From NCBI RefSeq assembly GCF_003751945.1, contig NZ_RJKL01000001.1:558001-622000 (forward strand): a stretch of 64,000 nucleotides of DNA, in the 5' to 3' direction. This stretch comes from Couchioplanes caeruleus. Lineage in GTDB: Bacteria > Actinomycetota > Actinomycetes > Mycobacteriales > Micromonosporaceae. This document shows, one piece after another, positions 23,938 through 32,242 of this stretch. The translations under genes were made by a program, and so were the position numbers. The notes beneath the pieces were generated by a model. It saw only the letters and a program-made list of their open reading frames with translations. It did no database searches and was not told the DNA's origin. Position 1 is the stretch's first letter; every line of letters starts with the position of its first letter.

Positions 23938-25044
23938 ATGGACGACAAGGCCGCGATCGAGCTCGCCGGCGTACACAAGGACTTCCCATCGCACGGCGAG
24001 ACAGTGCGGGCGGTGCGCCCCACCGACCTCACCGTCGGCCGCGGCGAGTTCTTCTCGCTGCTCGGACCCTCGGGCTGCGGCAAGACCACCACGATGCGGA
24101 TGATCGCCGGGTTCGAGCAGCCCACCGGCGGCACGGTGTACCTCGACGGCCACGACGTCACCGGGGTGCCGCCGCACCGGCGCGACGTCAACATGGTGTT
24201 CCAGTCGTACGCGCTCTTCCCGCACCTGGACACGTACCGGAACGTGGCCTTCGGGCTGGAGCAGCGCAGGACCGGCCGGGACGAGATCCGCCGCCGGGTC
24301 GGCGAGATGCTGGAGATCGTCTCGCTGACCGGCCTGGAGAAGCGCTCCCCGCGAGAGCTCTCCGGAGGCCAGCAGCAGCGGGTCGCCCTGGCCCGGGCCC
24401 TGGTCAACCGGCCGCGGGCGCTGCTGCTCGACGAGCCGCTGGGCGCCCTCGACCTCCAGCTCCGCCAGCAGATGCAGCTCGAGCTCAAACGCATCCAGCG
24501 CGAGGTCGGCATCACCTTCGTCTACGTCACCCACGACCAGGGCGAGGCCCTGACCATGTCCGACCGCATCGCGGTCATGCGCTCCGGGCGCCTGGAACAG
24601 CTCGGCACGCCCCGGGAGATCTACGAACGCCCGGCGACCCGGTTCGTCGCCGGGTTCATCGGGACCACCAACCTGCTCGACGGCCACGCCGCCGGCGTCG
24701 CCGACGGGACCGCGGTGCTGACCTACGGCCCCGGCGACCGGGTCCTCGTGCCGGTGCCGGCCGGCGTACGGGAGGGCGACAAGCTGGAGGTCTCCGTACG
24801 TCCCGAGAAGATCGACCTCAGCCGCGAGGAACCCACCACGGCCGCGGGCAGCGTCCTGAGCGGCCTCGTCACCGACGTCGTCTACCGCGGCACCTCGACC
24901 AGCTACACCGTGACCACGGCCGCCGGCACCGACCTGGTGGTCTTCCGCCAGAACGCGCACTCCGCCGAGGAGCTGGCCGGCCCCGGCGACCGCGTCTTCC
25001 TCACCTGGAGCCCGCAGAACTCCTACCCGATCGGAGTCCGATGA
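23938..25044 (+). CDS. potA: Spermidine/putrescine ABC transporter ATPase (PotA-like)
   Basis: A 368-residue ATPase. Walker A is GPSGCGKTTT, the ABC signature LSGGQQQRVALARAL, Walker B LLLDEPLGALD, and the switch histidine is in VTHDQGEAL. The C-terminal TOBE domain (from about residue 240, VSVRPEKIDL) is typical of polyamine and iron/sulfate ATPases. The ATG is at 23938 with AAAAGG 7 nt upstream. It is the first gene of a four-gene unit with 4-bp or shorter junctions. Gene order ATPase, binding protein, two permeases fits polyamine import. Confidence 0.88.
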   Translation: MDDKAAIELAGVHKDFPSHGETVRAVRPTDLTVGRGEFFSLLGPSGCGKTTTMRMIAGFEQPTGGTVYLDGHDVTGVPPHRRDVNMVFQSYALFPHLDTYRNVAFGLEQRRTGRDEIRRRVGEMLEIVSLTGLEKRSPRELSGGQQQRVALARALVNRPRALLLDEPLGALDLQLRQQMQLELKRIQREVGITFVYVTHDQGEALTMSDRIAVMRSGRLEQLGTPREIYERPATRFVAGFIGTTNLLDGHAAGVADGTAVLTYGPGDRVLVPVPAGVREGDKLEVSVRPEKIDLSREEPTTAAGSVLSGLVTDVVYRGTSTSYTVTTAAGTDLVVFRQNAHSAEELAGPGDRVFLTWSPQNSYPIGVR

Positions 25045-26285
25045 GCCCGCAGCACCTCAGCGACCCCGCCCTCCGCGGCCTGACGCGGCGGCGGTTCGGC
25101 CGCCGCGACGCCCTGACGATGTCCGGCCTCGCGGCGCTGGGAACGGCCCTGTCCGCCTGCGGGGTGAAGGGCCGGGGCACGCGCGGCGCGCCTGCACCCA
25201 GCGCGGTGGCCGGCTTCTGGGCCGGACGCACCGGCACGGGCACGGTGCGCTTCGCCAACTGGCCGCTCTACATGGACCCGGCCCACCCGGAGCTCAAGGC
25301 GTTCACGGCCGAGACCGGCATCCGGGTGGACTACCAGGAGGTCATCGCGGAGATGGCACCCTGGTTCGCCCGGGTGCAGCCGCAGCTCGCGGCCGGGCAG
25401 GACATCGGCTTCGACCTGATGGTCATCTCCAACGGCATCCAGTTCCGGCAGTTCGTGGACTCCGGCTTCCTGGCCCCGCTCGACCACGCCAGGCTGCCGA
25501 ACTTCGCCGCGAACGCCGCACCGGCCTACCGGGAGGAGGCGTTCGACCGCGGCAACGTCTACACCATCCCGTGGACCTCCGGCATGACCGGCATCGCGTA
25601 CGACCCGAAGAAGGTCACCCGCCCCATCACCTCGCTCGCCGACCTGTGGGACCCGGCGTTCCGCGGCCGCGTCGGGATGCTCGCCGACCCCCAGGAACTG
25701 GGCAACGCCGGCATGCTCGCGTTGGGCGTCGACCCGGTACGGTCCACGCCGGACGACTGGCGCCGCGCCGCCGCCCGGCTCCAGGAGCAGAAGAGCGCCG
25801 GCATCGTGCGCAACTACTACGACCAGAGCTACATCGACGCGCTCGGCAAGGGCGAGGTGTGGATCACCCAGGCGTGGTCCGGCGACATCTTCCAGAAGAA
25901 CCTCTCCGACGGTACGGATCTCAAGTTCGTGGTCCCGAAGGAGGGCGGCACGCTCTGGACGGACAACCTCGCCATCCCGGTCACCGCGCGCAACCCGGTC
26001 GACGCACTCACCCTGATGGACTTCTTCTACCGGGTGGACATCGCCGCCTCGCTGGCCCGGTACATCGCCTACGTGTGCCCCGTGCCGGCCGCGCGGGAGC
26101 GGATCGAGAAGGACGCGGCGGCGGCGAGCGGCGACAAGCGCGCGGAGCTGCGGTCGGTGGCGCAGAGCCCGCTGGTGTTCCCGTCCGCGGGCGACTATGC
26201 CAAGCTGCACTACTTCCGCGACTTCGCCACCGCCGCGGAACAGCAGGAGTACCAGCGCATCTTCGAACCGATCGTACTCGGCTGA
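25041..26285 (+). CDS. potD: Polyamine-type ABC substrate-binding lipoprotein (PotD-like)
   Basis: A 414-residue extracytoplasmic binding protein. The N-terminus has a Tat-like RRRFGRRDALTMSG followed by the lipobox LSAC, so it is probably a Tat-exported lipoprotein. The mature part matches the PotD/PotF fold: RFANWPLYMD opening, TGIRVDYQEVIAEM, DLMVISNGIQFRQFV, YTIPWTSGMTGIAYDPK, AWSGDIFQKN. Its ATG overlaps the PotA-like stop by 4 bp. Expected ligand is putrescine or spermidine, but other cationic amines are possible. Confidence 0.85.
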   Translation: MSPQHLSDPALRGLTRRRFGRRDALTMSGLAALGTALSACGVKGRGTRGAPAPSAVAGFWAGRTGTGTVRFANWPLYMDPAHPELKAFTAETGIRVDYQEVIAEMAPWFARVQPQLAAGQDIGFDLMVISNGIQFRQFVDSGFLAPLDHARLPNFAANAAPAYREEAFDRGNVYTIPWTSGMTGIAYDPKKVTRPITSLADLWDPAFRGRVGMLADPQELGNAGMLALGVDPVRSTPDDWRRAAARLQEQKSAGIVRNYYDQSYIDALGKGEVWITQAWSGDIFQKNLSDGTDLKFVVPKEGGTLWTDNLAIPVTARNPVDALTLMDFFYRVDIAASLARYIAYVCPVPAARERIEKDAAAASGDKRAELRSVAQSPLVFPSAGDYAKLHYFRDFATAAEQQEYQRIFEPIVLG

Positions 26286-26286
26286 C

Positions 26287-27141
26287 GTGCGCCGCGCGCT
26301 GACGCCGTACCTGCTGGTCCTGCCCGGCGGGCTCTGGCTCCTGCTGTTCTTCGTCGTGCCGGCCGCGACGATGCTGTCGCTGTCGCTGCAGGAGGGCGAC
26401 GTCGTGAACGGCTACGTCTTCACCGGGCACTGGCAGACGTACGCCGACGCGATCGTCACCTACCGCACCCAGTTCCTCCGGTCCCTGACCTACGGCGCGA
26501 TCACCACGCTCGTGCTGGTCGGGGTGGCGTTCCCGGTCGCGTACTGGATCGCCGTGCACGGTGGGCGGCGCAAACCCGCGTACCTGCTCCTGCTGCTGTC
26601 GCCCTACTTCGTGTCGTTCGTGCTGCGGACGATCTCGTGGCGGCAGCTTCTCACCGACGAGGGCGTCCTGCTCGGCCCGCTGAAGAGCGCCGGGCTGCTC
26701 AGCGCCCAGTTCCACGTCCTCGGCACCCCGGTCGCGGTGATCGGCGGGCTGGTCTACACCTTCCTGCCGTTCATGGTCCTGCCCGTGTACGTGGCGCTGG
26801 AGCGCATCGACCCGCGCGTCGTCGAGGCGGCCCGCGACCTGTACGCCGGCCCGGCCGCCGCCTTCCGCAGGGTGGTCCTCCCGCTGGCGCTGCCCGGCGT
26901 CTTCGCGGGGGTGCTCATGACGTTCGTGCCGGCCAGCTCGGACTACGTGACCTCGGCGGTGCTGGGCGGCCCGTCCACGACGATGATCGGCCAGGTCATC
27001 CAGGCCCAGTACCTTTCCAGCTCCAACTATCCGGCCGCGTCCGCGCTGTCCGCCACGCTGATGGCGGTGCTGCTGGGCGGGTTGTTCGCGTACGCGCGGG
27101 CGCTGGGCACCGCGGACGTGCTGACGGTGGCGGCGCGATGA
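26287..27141 (+). CDS. potB: Polyamine ABC permease 1 (PotB-like)
   Basis: A 284-residue six-TM permease. It opens RRALTPYLLVLPGGLWLLLF, and the cytoplasmic EAA loop is VEAARDLYAGPAAAFRRVVL followed by PLALPG. GTG 26287 lies 1 nt after the binding-protein stop. It forms the membrane channel with the PotC-like subunit and docks to the PotA-like ATPase. Confidence 0.87.
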   Translation: MRRALTPYLLVLPGGLWLLLFFVVPAATMLSLSLQEGDVVNGYVFTGHWQTYADAIVTYRTQFLRSLTYGAITTLVLVGVAFPVAYWIAVHGGRRKPAYLLLLLSPYFVSFVLRTISWRQLLTDEGVLLGPLKSAGLLSAQFHVLGTPVAVIGGLVYTFLPFMVLPVYVALERIDPRVVEAARDLYAGPAAAFRRVVLPLALPGVFAGVLMTFVPASSDYVTSAVLGGPSTTMIGQVIQAQYLSSSNYPAASALSATLMAVLLGGLFAYARALGTADVLTVAAR

Positions 27142-27923
27142 CGGGGCGCGGGGGCGGACGGGTGCTGCGGGCGTACAGCTTGCTGGTCATCGCCTGGCTC
27201 ACCCTGCCGGTGCTGGTCATGGTGCTGTTCAGCGTCAACGACACCCGGGGCCGCTACAACCAGAGCTGGAACGGCTTCACCCTCGCCTGGTACGGCCGGA
27301 TCTTCGAGCGCGACGAGCTGACCCGGGCGCTGGTCACCTCGCTGCTCATCGCGCTCGCGACGATGCTGGTCGCGGGCGCCCTGGGCACCGGGATCGGCTA
27401 CGCCCTGGGCCGCTACCGGTTCCGCGGCTCCGGCGTGCTCGACCTGGTCATGTTCGCCGCCGTCGCCTGCCCCGATCTGGTCATGGGCGCCTCGCTGCTC
27501 ACCCTCTTCGTCTCGCTGGGCGCCGGCCTGGGCGCCGTGACGATCGCGTGCGCGCACGTCATGTTCGCGATCTCGTTCGTCGCGGTGGTCGTCCGGGCGC
27601 GGGTGCTGACCCTGGACCGCTCGCTCGAGGAGGCCGCCGCGGACCTGGGCGCGGGCCGGTGGACGACCTTCCGGCGAATCACCCTCCCGCTCCTCGCGCC
27701 GGCGGTCTCGTCCGGCATGCTGCTGGCCTTCGCGCTGAGCCTCGACGACTTCGTGGTCGCCGGCTTCACCGCGGGCACCACCACCACGTTCCCCCTGTGG
27801 ATCTGGGGCGCCACGCGGGCCGGCCTGCCGCCGCAGGTGAACGTCATGGGCACGCTGCTCTACCTGACCGGTGTCCTGCTCGCGGTGAGCACCGCCATCC
27901 GCGCCCGGCCCCGCCGGCGCTAG
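27138..27923 (+). CDS. potC: Polyamine ABC permease 2 (PotC-like)
   Basis: A 261-residue six-TM permease with the EAA loop LEEAAADLGAGRWTTFRRIT and the conserved SLDDFVVAGFTAG near helix 5. It overlaps the previous gene by 4 bp. The operon ends abruptly: the stop codon (27921-27923) lies only 2 bp from the left end of an IS5-like remnant at 27926, so the downstream sequence of this operon has been replaced by a mobile insertion. Confidence 0.87.
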   Translation: MTGRGGGRVLRAYSLLVIAWLTLPVLVMVLFSVNDTRGRYNQSWNGFTLAWYGRIFERDELTRALVTSLLIALATMLVAGALGTGIGYALGRYRFRGSGVLDLVMFAAVACPDLVMGASLLTLFVSLGAGLGAVTIACAHVMFAISFVAVVVRARVLTLDRSLEEAAADLGAGRWTTFRRITLPLLAPAVSSGMLLAFALSLDDFVVAGFTAGTTTTFPLWIWGATRAGLPPQVNVMGTLLYLTGVLLAVSTAIRARPRRR

Positions 27924-27925
27924 CG

Positions 27926-28035
27926 ACCGTCTCTCGGATCATGGTTTGGTCCAGAGCGGGATCCCGGCGAGAGTGAGCGCGGCCTGGCAGTGGGCGGCGA
28001 GTCCATCCGTACGCTTCTTCCCCTTCCGGGATGAA
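27926..28035 (-). mobile_element. Left IS5-like remnant (3' end of transposase plus terminal repeat)
   Basis: The outer end (27926 onward) matches in inverted orientation the end at 32240 over about 60 bp with four differences, including the identical CTCGGATCATGGTTTGGTCC. Read on the minus strand it encodes the last residues of an IS5-type transposase, KKRTDGLAAHCQAALTLAGI then PLWTKP, followed by TGA. The rest of the transposase is gone. No obvious target duplication is seen at the two outer ends. Confidence 0.7.
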
Positions 28036-28112
28036 TCGGCACGAGTCCAGCAGCGCATGGTCACCGCGTGCGGACGCGGCGCCGCACGGTGGTGTTCGGC
28101 CGATTCGACGAC

Positions 28113-28131
28113 TAAGGCACGGCTAACCTAA
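28113..28131 (+). promoter_or_regulatory. IdeR/DtxR-type iron box
   Basis: TAAGGCACGGCTAACCTAA matches the 19-bp DtxR/IdeR consensus at 14 positions; the right half (GGCTAACCTAA) is nearly perfect. It lies 42 bp upstream of the first siderophore-transport gene. The expected effect is repression when iron is plentiful. Established motif; assignment by eye. Confidence 0.75.
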
Positions 28132-28172
28132 GCTCCGGGCTCCGTCATCGTCGGATCGGAGCAGGGAGGACC

Positions 28173-29168
28173 ATGGGCAGCCGGGCACGCCGGATGAGCG
28201 TGATCCTCGTCGCGCTGGCGCTGCTGGCTCTCGCCGTGCTCGCCAGCCTCGCGCTGGGCAGTAAGCCCATCCCGGTGGGCGACGTGCTGAGCGCGCTGCG
28301 GGACGGCGACGGCGGCGAGCACGCGACGATCGTCCGCGGCATGCGGGTCCCGCGTACCCTCGTCGGCCTGGAGGTCGGGGCGGCGCTGGCTCTGGCCGGG
28401 GTCGCCATGCAGGCGCTGACCCGCAATCCGCTCGCCGACCCGCGGATCCTGGGGGTGAGCGCGGGCGCGGCGGCCGGCGTGGTGACGGCGATCGCCGTCT
28501 TCGGGATCACCACCTTGACCGGGTATGTCTGGTTCGGCCTCGTCGGTGCGGCCGTGGCCGGCGTCCTGGTGTACGCGGTCACCGGCCGCGCGGGGGTCAG
28601 CCCGGTCAACGTGGCGCTGGCCGGCGCAGCCGTCGACGCCTCCCTCGGTGCGCTGATCTACGGCCTGCTCGCCGTCGACGCCCGCACGTTCGATGAGTAC
28701 CGGTTCTGGGCGGTCGGGGCTCTCGCCGGCCGCACCCCGGACATGGCGGCCCAGGTGCTGCCGTTCGTCATGGCCGGCCTGCTGCTGGCCGTCGTCGCCG
28801 CGCGGGGCCTGGACGCCCTCGCCCTGGGCGATGACGTCGCCCGCGGCCTGGGCTTTCGGGTCGGCCGGGTGCGCCTGGCCGCCGCCGGCGCCGCGGTGCT
28901 CCTGACCGGCGCCGCGGTCGCGGTGGCCGGGCCGATCGCGTTCGTCGGCCTGGCCGTGCCGCACCTGGCCCGCGGCCTGGTCGGCGCCGATCACCGCTGG
29001 GTGGTCGCGGTGAGTGTGCTGCTCGGCCCGGCGCTGGTGCTCGCCGCCGACGTGGTGGGCCGGGTGATCACACCGCCCGGCGAGGTGCCTACCGGCGTGG
29101 TCACCGCGCTGGTCGGCGCGCCGCTGCTGGTTGTCCTGGTTCACCGCGCCCGGGCGGTGAGCGCGTGA
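28173..29168 (+). CDS. Iron-siderophore ABC permease (FecCD family) 1
   Basis: A 331-residue permease with about nine or ten membrane helices. FecCD landmarks are RVPRTLVGLEVGAALALAGV, MQALTRNPLADPRILGVSAG and, near the end, IAFVGLAVPHLARGLVGADH. It carries ferric-siderophore across the membrane together with the next gene product. GGGAGG lies 3 nt before the ATG. It is the first gene behind the iron box and begins the four-gene importer bracketed by IS5-like remnants. Confidence 0.9.
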   Translation: MGSRARRMSVILVALALLALAVLASLALGSKPIPVGDVLSALRDGDGGEHATIVRGMRVPRTLVGLEVGAALALAGVAMQALTRNPLADPRILGVSAGAAAGVVTAIAVFGITTLTGYVWFGLVGAAVAGVLVYAVTGRAGVSPVNVALAGAAVDASLGALIYGLLAVDARTFDEYRFWAVGALAGRTPDMAAQVLPFVMAGLLLAVVAARGLDALALGDDVARGLGFRVGRVRLAAAGAAVLLTGAAVAVAGPIAFVGLAVPHLARGLVGADHRWVVAVSVLLGPALVLAADVVGRVITPPGEVPTGVVTALVGAPLLVVLVHRARAVSA

Positions 29169-30250
29169 CCGCGCCCGGCGGATCGGCTTGCCGGGAGGCC
29201 GGCCGGGACCTGCGCGCCGGGCTGCCCGGGCGGCCGGCGCTGCGGATCGGCGAGGCCTCGGCCCTGGTGCACCGACGCGGCGTCGCGGTGACGGTGGCGC
29301 TGGCCGCCGTTCTCGCCGCCGCGGTCGTGGCCAGCCTCAGCCTCGGCGAGGTGACCGTCGGCCCGGTGCAGGTGCTGCGTGCGGTGTTCCTCGGCGGCAC
29401 ACCCGAGGATCTCCTGGTCAACGAGCTGCGCCTGCCGCGCACCGCGCTGGCGGCGGCGGCCGGCGCAGCGTTCGGGCTGGGTGGCGCGCTCATCCAGAGC
29501 GTCAGCCGCAACCCGCTGGCCAGCCCGGACGTCATCGGAGTCACCCAGGGCGCCGGGCTGGCCGCCACCTACGCCCTCACCACCGGCGTAGCGGCGGCCG
29601 CCGTGGCCCCGGCCGCGCTGGCCGGTGGGCTGGCCGCCGCCGCACTGGTGTTCGCGATCGGGGCCAGGCACGGCCTGGCCGCGCATCGCTTCGTACTCTC
29701 CGGTGTCGCGGTCGCCTTCGCACTGCGCGCTCTGATCGAGATCATCATCGTCTCCGCCGACCCGATCGACGGGCAACGGGCGCAGATCTGGCTGATCGGT
29801 TCCCTCAACGGGCGCGGCTGGACCGAGGCCGCCGCCGTCGCCGGCACGCTGCTGCTGACCGGCCCGGCCCTGCTGTGGGCCGCCCGCGCGCTGCACACCA
29901 CCGCGCTCGACGATGACACCGCCCGCGGGCTCGGTGCCCGACCGGTCGCCCGGCGCCTCGGCCTCGGCGTCACCGGCGTGCTCCTCGCTGCAGCCGCCAC
30001 CGCGCAGGTCGGCGCGGTCGACTTCGTCGCGCTCGTCGCCCCGCAGGTGGCCCGCCGGCTCGCCGGCACCGACCGCCCGCCGCTGCTCGGCGCCGCCCTC
30101 GTCGGGGCCGTGCTGGTGGTGCTCGCCGACCTCGTCGGTCGCCGCCTGCTCGCTCCGACACAGCTGCCGGCCGGCGTGCTGACCGCCGCCATCGGCGGAC
30201 CGTACCTCGTGTTCCTGCTCGTTCGAGGCCGCCGCCGGGGGAGCGTATGA
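29165..30250 (+). CDS. Iron-siderophore ABC permease (FecCD family) 2
   Basis: A 361-residue partner permease with RLPRTALAAAAGAAFGLGGA, LIQSVSRNPLASPDVIGVTQ and DFVALVAPQVARRLAG in the family order. The N-terminal 30 residues are a soluble extension. GTG 29165 overlaps the previous stop by 4 bp. In most importers of this class two such permeases form a heterodimer, as expected here. Confidence 0.9.
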   Translation: MTAPGGSACREAGRDLRAGLPGRPALRIGEASALVHRRGVAVTVALAAVLAAAVVASLSLGEVTVGPVQVLRAVFLGGTPEDLLVNELRLPRTALAAAAGAAFGLGGALIQSVSRNPLASPDVIGVTQGAGLAATYALTTGVAAAAVAPAALAGGLAAAALVFAIGARHGLAAHRFVLSGVAVAFALRALIEIIIVSADPIDGQRAQIWLIGSLNGRGWTEAAAVAGTLLLTGPALLWAARALHTTALDDDTARGLGARPVARRLGLGVTGVLLAAAATAQVGAVDFVALVAPQVARRLAGTDRPPLLGAALVGAVLVVLADLVGRRLLAPTQLPAGVLTAAIGGPYLVFLLVRGRRRGSV

Positions 30251-31050
30251 GACCGCACGTCACGCTGACCGCTCAGAACGTCACGGTCGGGTACGCCGAG
30301 CGCACCGTCCTGGCCGGGCTGTCGGTGCAGATCCCGCCGGCCGACTTCACCGTGATCATCGGACCCAACGCGTGCGGCAAGTCCACCCTGCTGCGTACCC
30401 TGGCCCGGTTGCTGCGACCCCGCGCCGGCGCGGTGCTCATCGACGGCGTCGCGCTGCACACCGTGCCTCCGCGGGAGCTGGCCCGCCGGTTGGGCGTCCT
30501 GCCGCAGAGCCCGCTGGTCCCCGAGGGCGTCACCGTCGCCGATCTGGTCGCGCGCGGCCGCTCACCGCACCAGCGGTGGTGGCGGCAGTGGTCGACCGGG
30601 GACGCCGACGCGGTGGCCGCCGCCCTTCGCGACGCCGACATCGCCGAACTCGCCGACCGACCGGTCGAGGCGCTGTCCGGCGGGCAGCGCCAACGGGTCT
30701 GGATCGCGATGGCGCTGGCCCAGCAGACCGACCTGCTGCTGCTCGACGAGCCCACCACCTTCCTGGACCTGGCGCACCAGGTCGAGGTGCTGGACCTGCT
30801 GCGCCGGCTCAACCGGGCCGACGGGCGCACCGTGGTGGCGGTGCTGCACGACCTGAACCAGGCCGCCCGGTACGCCGACCACGTCATCGCCATGCGCGCC
30901 GGCGCGATCGTCGCCGCCGGCCGACCCGCCGACGTCATCACCGCCGAGCTGGTGCGCGACGTCTTCGGCCTCGACTGCGTGGTCGTGCCCTGCCCGGTCA
31001 CCGGCGCCCCCCTGGTCATTCCCGGCAAACCCGCAACCGAGAAAAGGTGA
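30247..31050 (+). CDS. Iron-siderophore ABC ATPase (FecE/FepC-like)
   Basis: A 267-residue ATPase. Walker A is GPNACGKST, the signature LSGGQRQRVWIAMALAQQTD, Walker B LLLLDEPTTFLDLAHQ (the LAHQ is typical of siderophore ATPases) and the switch histidine is in AVLHDLNQAARYAD. Its ATG overlaps the preceding permease by 4 bp. It powers uptake through the two permeases. Confidence 0.92.
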   Translation: MRPHVTLTAQNVTVGYAERTVLAGLSVQIPPADFTVIIGPNACGKSTLLRTLARLLRPRAGAVLIDGVALHTVPPRELARRLGVLPQSPLVPEGVTVADLVARGRSPHQRWWRQWSTGDADAVAAALRDADIAELADRPVEALSGGQRQRVWIAMALAQQTDLLLLDEPTTFLDLAHQVEVLDLLRRLNRADGRTVVAVLHDLNQAARYADHVIAMRAGAIVAAGRPADVITAELVRDVFGLDCVVVPCPVTGAPLVIPGKPATEKR

Positions 31051-31056
31051 ATGGAA

Positions 31057-32007
31057 ATGCGTAACCGACTTGGACTGGCGCTCACCGCCACCGTTCTGGC
31101 CGGCCTCGGCCTGGCCGGCTGCGGCGCGTCATCCTCCGGCGATGACCCTGCAGCCGGCGGGCAGACCCGCGAGATTGTCCACGCCATGGGCACCACCAAG
31201 GTGCCCGTGGCACCCACCCGGGTGGTCGTGCTCGACACCGACAAGATCGACACCGCGCTGACGCTCGGCGTCACCCCGGTCGGCGCGGCCCGCGCCGGCG
31301 AGCTGACCGGCTGGCCCACCTACATCGGCGCCGACGCCACCAAGGACATCAAGGAGCTCGGCACGCTGCAGGAGCCCAACCTGGAGGCCATCCAGGCACT
31401 GCGACCCGATCTCATCCTGGGCTCCAAGTTCCGCCAGGAGAAGTACTACGACGAACTGGCGAAAATCGCCCCGACGGTGTTCACCGAGAACGTGGGCAAG
31501 CCGTGGAAGGAGAACTTCCTGCTCGACGGCAAGGCGCTGGGCAAGGAAGAGCTGGCCAAGGAGAAGCTGGCCGCGTACGAGGCGCGGGCCAAGGCCGTCG
31601 GCGCGAAGATCGGCAACCCGGGCACGGCGAAGGTCTCGATCGTGCGGTTCATGCCCACCGAGATCCGCATCTACGGCCCGGAGTCGTTCGCCGGCATCGT
31701 CGTTGGCGACACCGGGCTGGGCCGCCCCGAGCGACAGCTGCTGACCGGCAAGCAGGACCGCCGCTTCGACAAGGTGAGCCCGGAACGGGTCTCCGAAGTC
31801 GACGGCACCGTCATCTTCGTCGCGGCCTACGGACCCAAGGCCGCCGAACAGCAGACCGCCGTGACCGCCGGGCCGCTCTGGAAGAACCTCGGCGCCGTCA
31901 AGGCCGGCAAGGCACACGTCGTTCCGGACGAGACCTGGATGACGGGCATCGGCGTCACCGCCGCCGGCAAGATCCTCGACGACCTCGAGAAGCATCTCGC
32001 CGCCTGA
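31057..32007 (+). CDS. Ferric-siderophore-binding lipoprotein
   Basis: A 316-residue class III binding protein. The signal ends in lipobox LAGC (RLGLALTATVLAGLGLAGCG). The mature part has APTRVVVLDTDKIDTALTLG, NLEAIQALRPDLILGSKFRQ, the long backbone helix KEKLAAYEARAKAVGAK, and the ending TGIGVTAAGKILDDLEKHL. ATG 31057 is preferred for spacing to AAAAGG; ATG 31051 two codons earlier is possible. It is the last gene of the iron importer. A transposase remnant begins directly after its stop. Confidence 0.9.
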   Translation: MRNRLGLALTATVLAGLGLAGCGASSSGDDPAAGGQTREIVHAMGTTKVPVAPTRVVVLDTDKIDTALTLGVTPVGAARAGELTGWPTYIGADATKDIKELGTLQEPNLEAIQALRPDLILGSKFRQEKYYDELAKIAPTVFTENVGKPWKENFLLDGKALGKEELAKEKLAAYEARAKAVGAKIGNPGTAKVSIVRFMPTEIRIYGPESFAGIVVGDTGLGRPERQLLTGKQDRRFDKVSPERVSEVDGTVIFVAAYGPKAAEQQTAVTAGPLWKNLGAVKAGKAHVVPDETWMTGIGVTAAGKILDDLEKHLAA

Positions 32008-32240
32008 GCGGTGCCTCGTCGAGGGCCCGGCCGCCCACGGCAACGTCCGCAGCGGGTCCTGGCCGACGAGGCGTACTCGTCGCGGGCGATCCGCGAGTAG
32101 CTGCGCCGCCGCGGTGTCCGCGCGACGATCCCGCAGCCATCGGACCAGCAGGCACACCGACAAACTGGCGGTGCACCACCAGGCCGCACCCACTCTCGCC
32201 GGGATCCTGTTCTGGACCAAACCATGATCCGAGAGACGGT
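32008..32240 (+). mobile_element. Right IS5-like remnant (decayed transposase plus terminal repeat)
   Basis: The plus strand carries transposase pieces: PGRPRQRPQRVLADEAYSSR with an in-frame stop after AIRE, LRRRGVRATIPQPSDQ, then after a deletion RHTDKLAVHHQAAPTLAGIL and FWTKP with TGA at 32224-32226. The outer end at 32240 is the inverted partner of the left remnant at 27926. The element is dead. It abuts the binding-protein stop on one side and lies 2 bp from the LuxR stop (32243) on the other. Confidence 0.75.
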
Positions 32241-32242
32241 TT

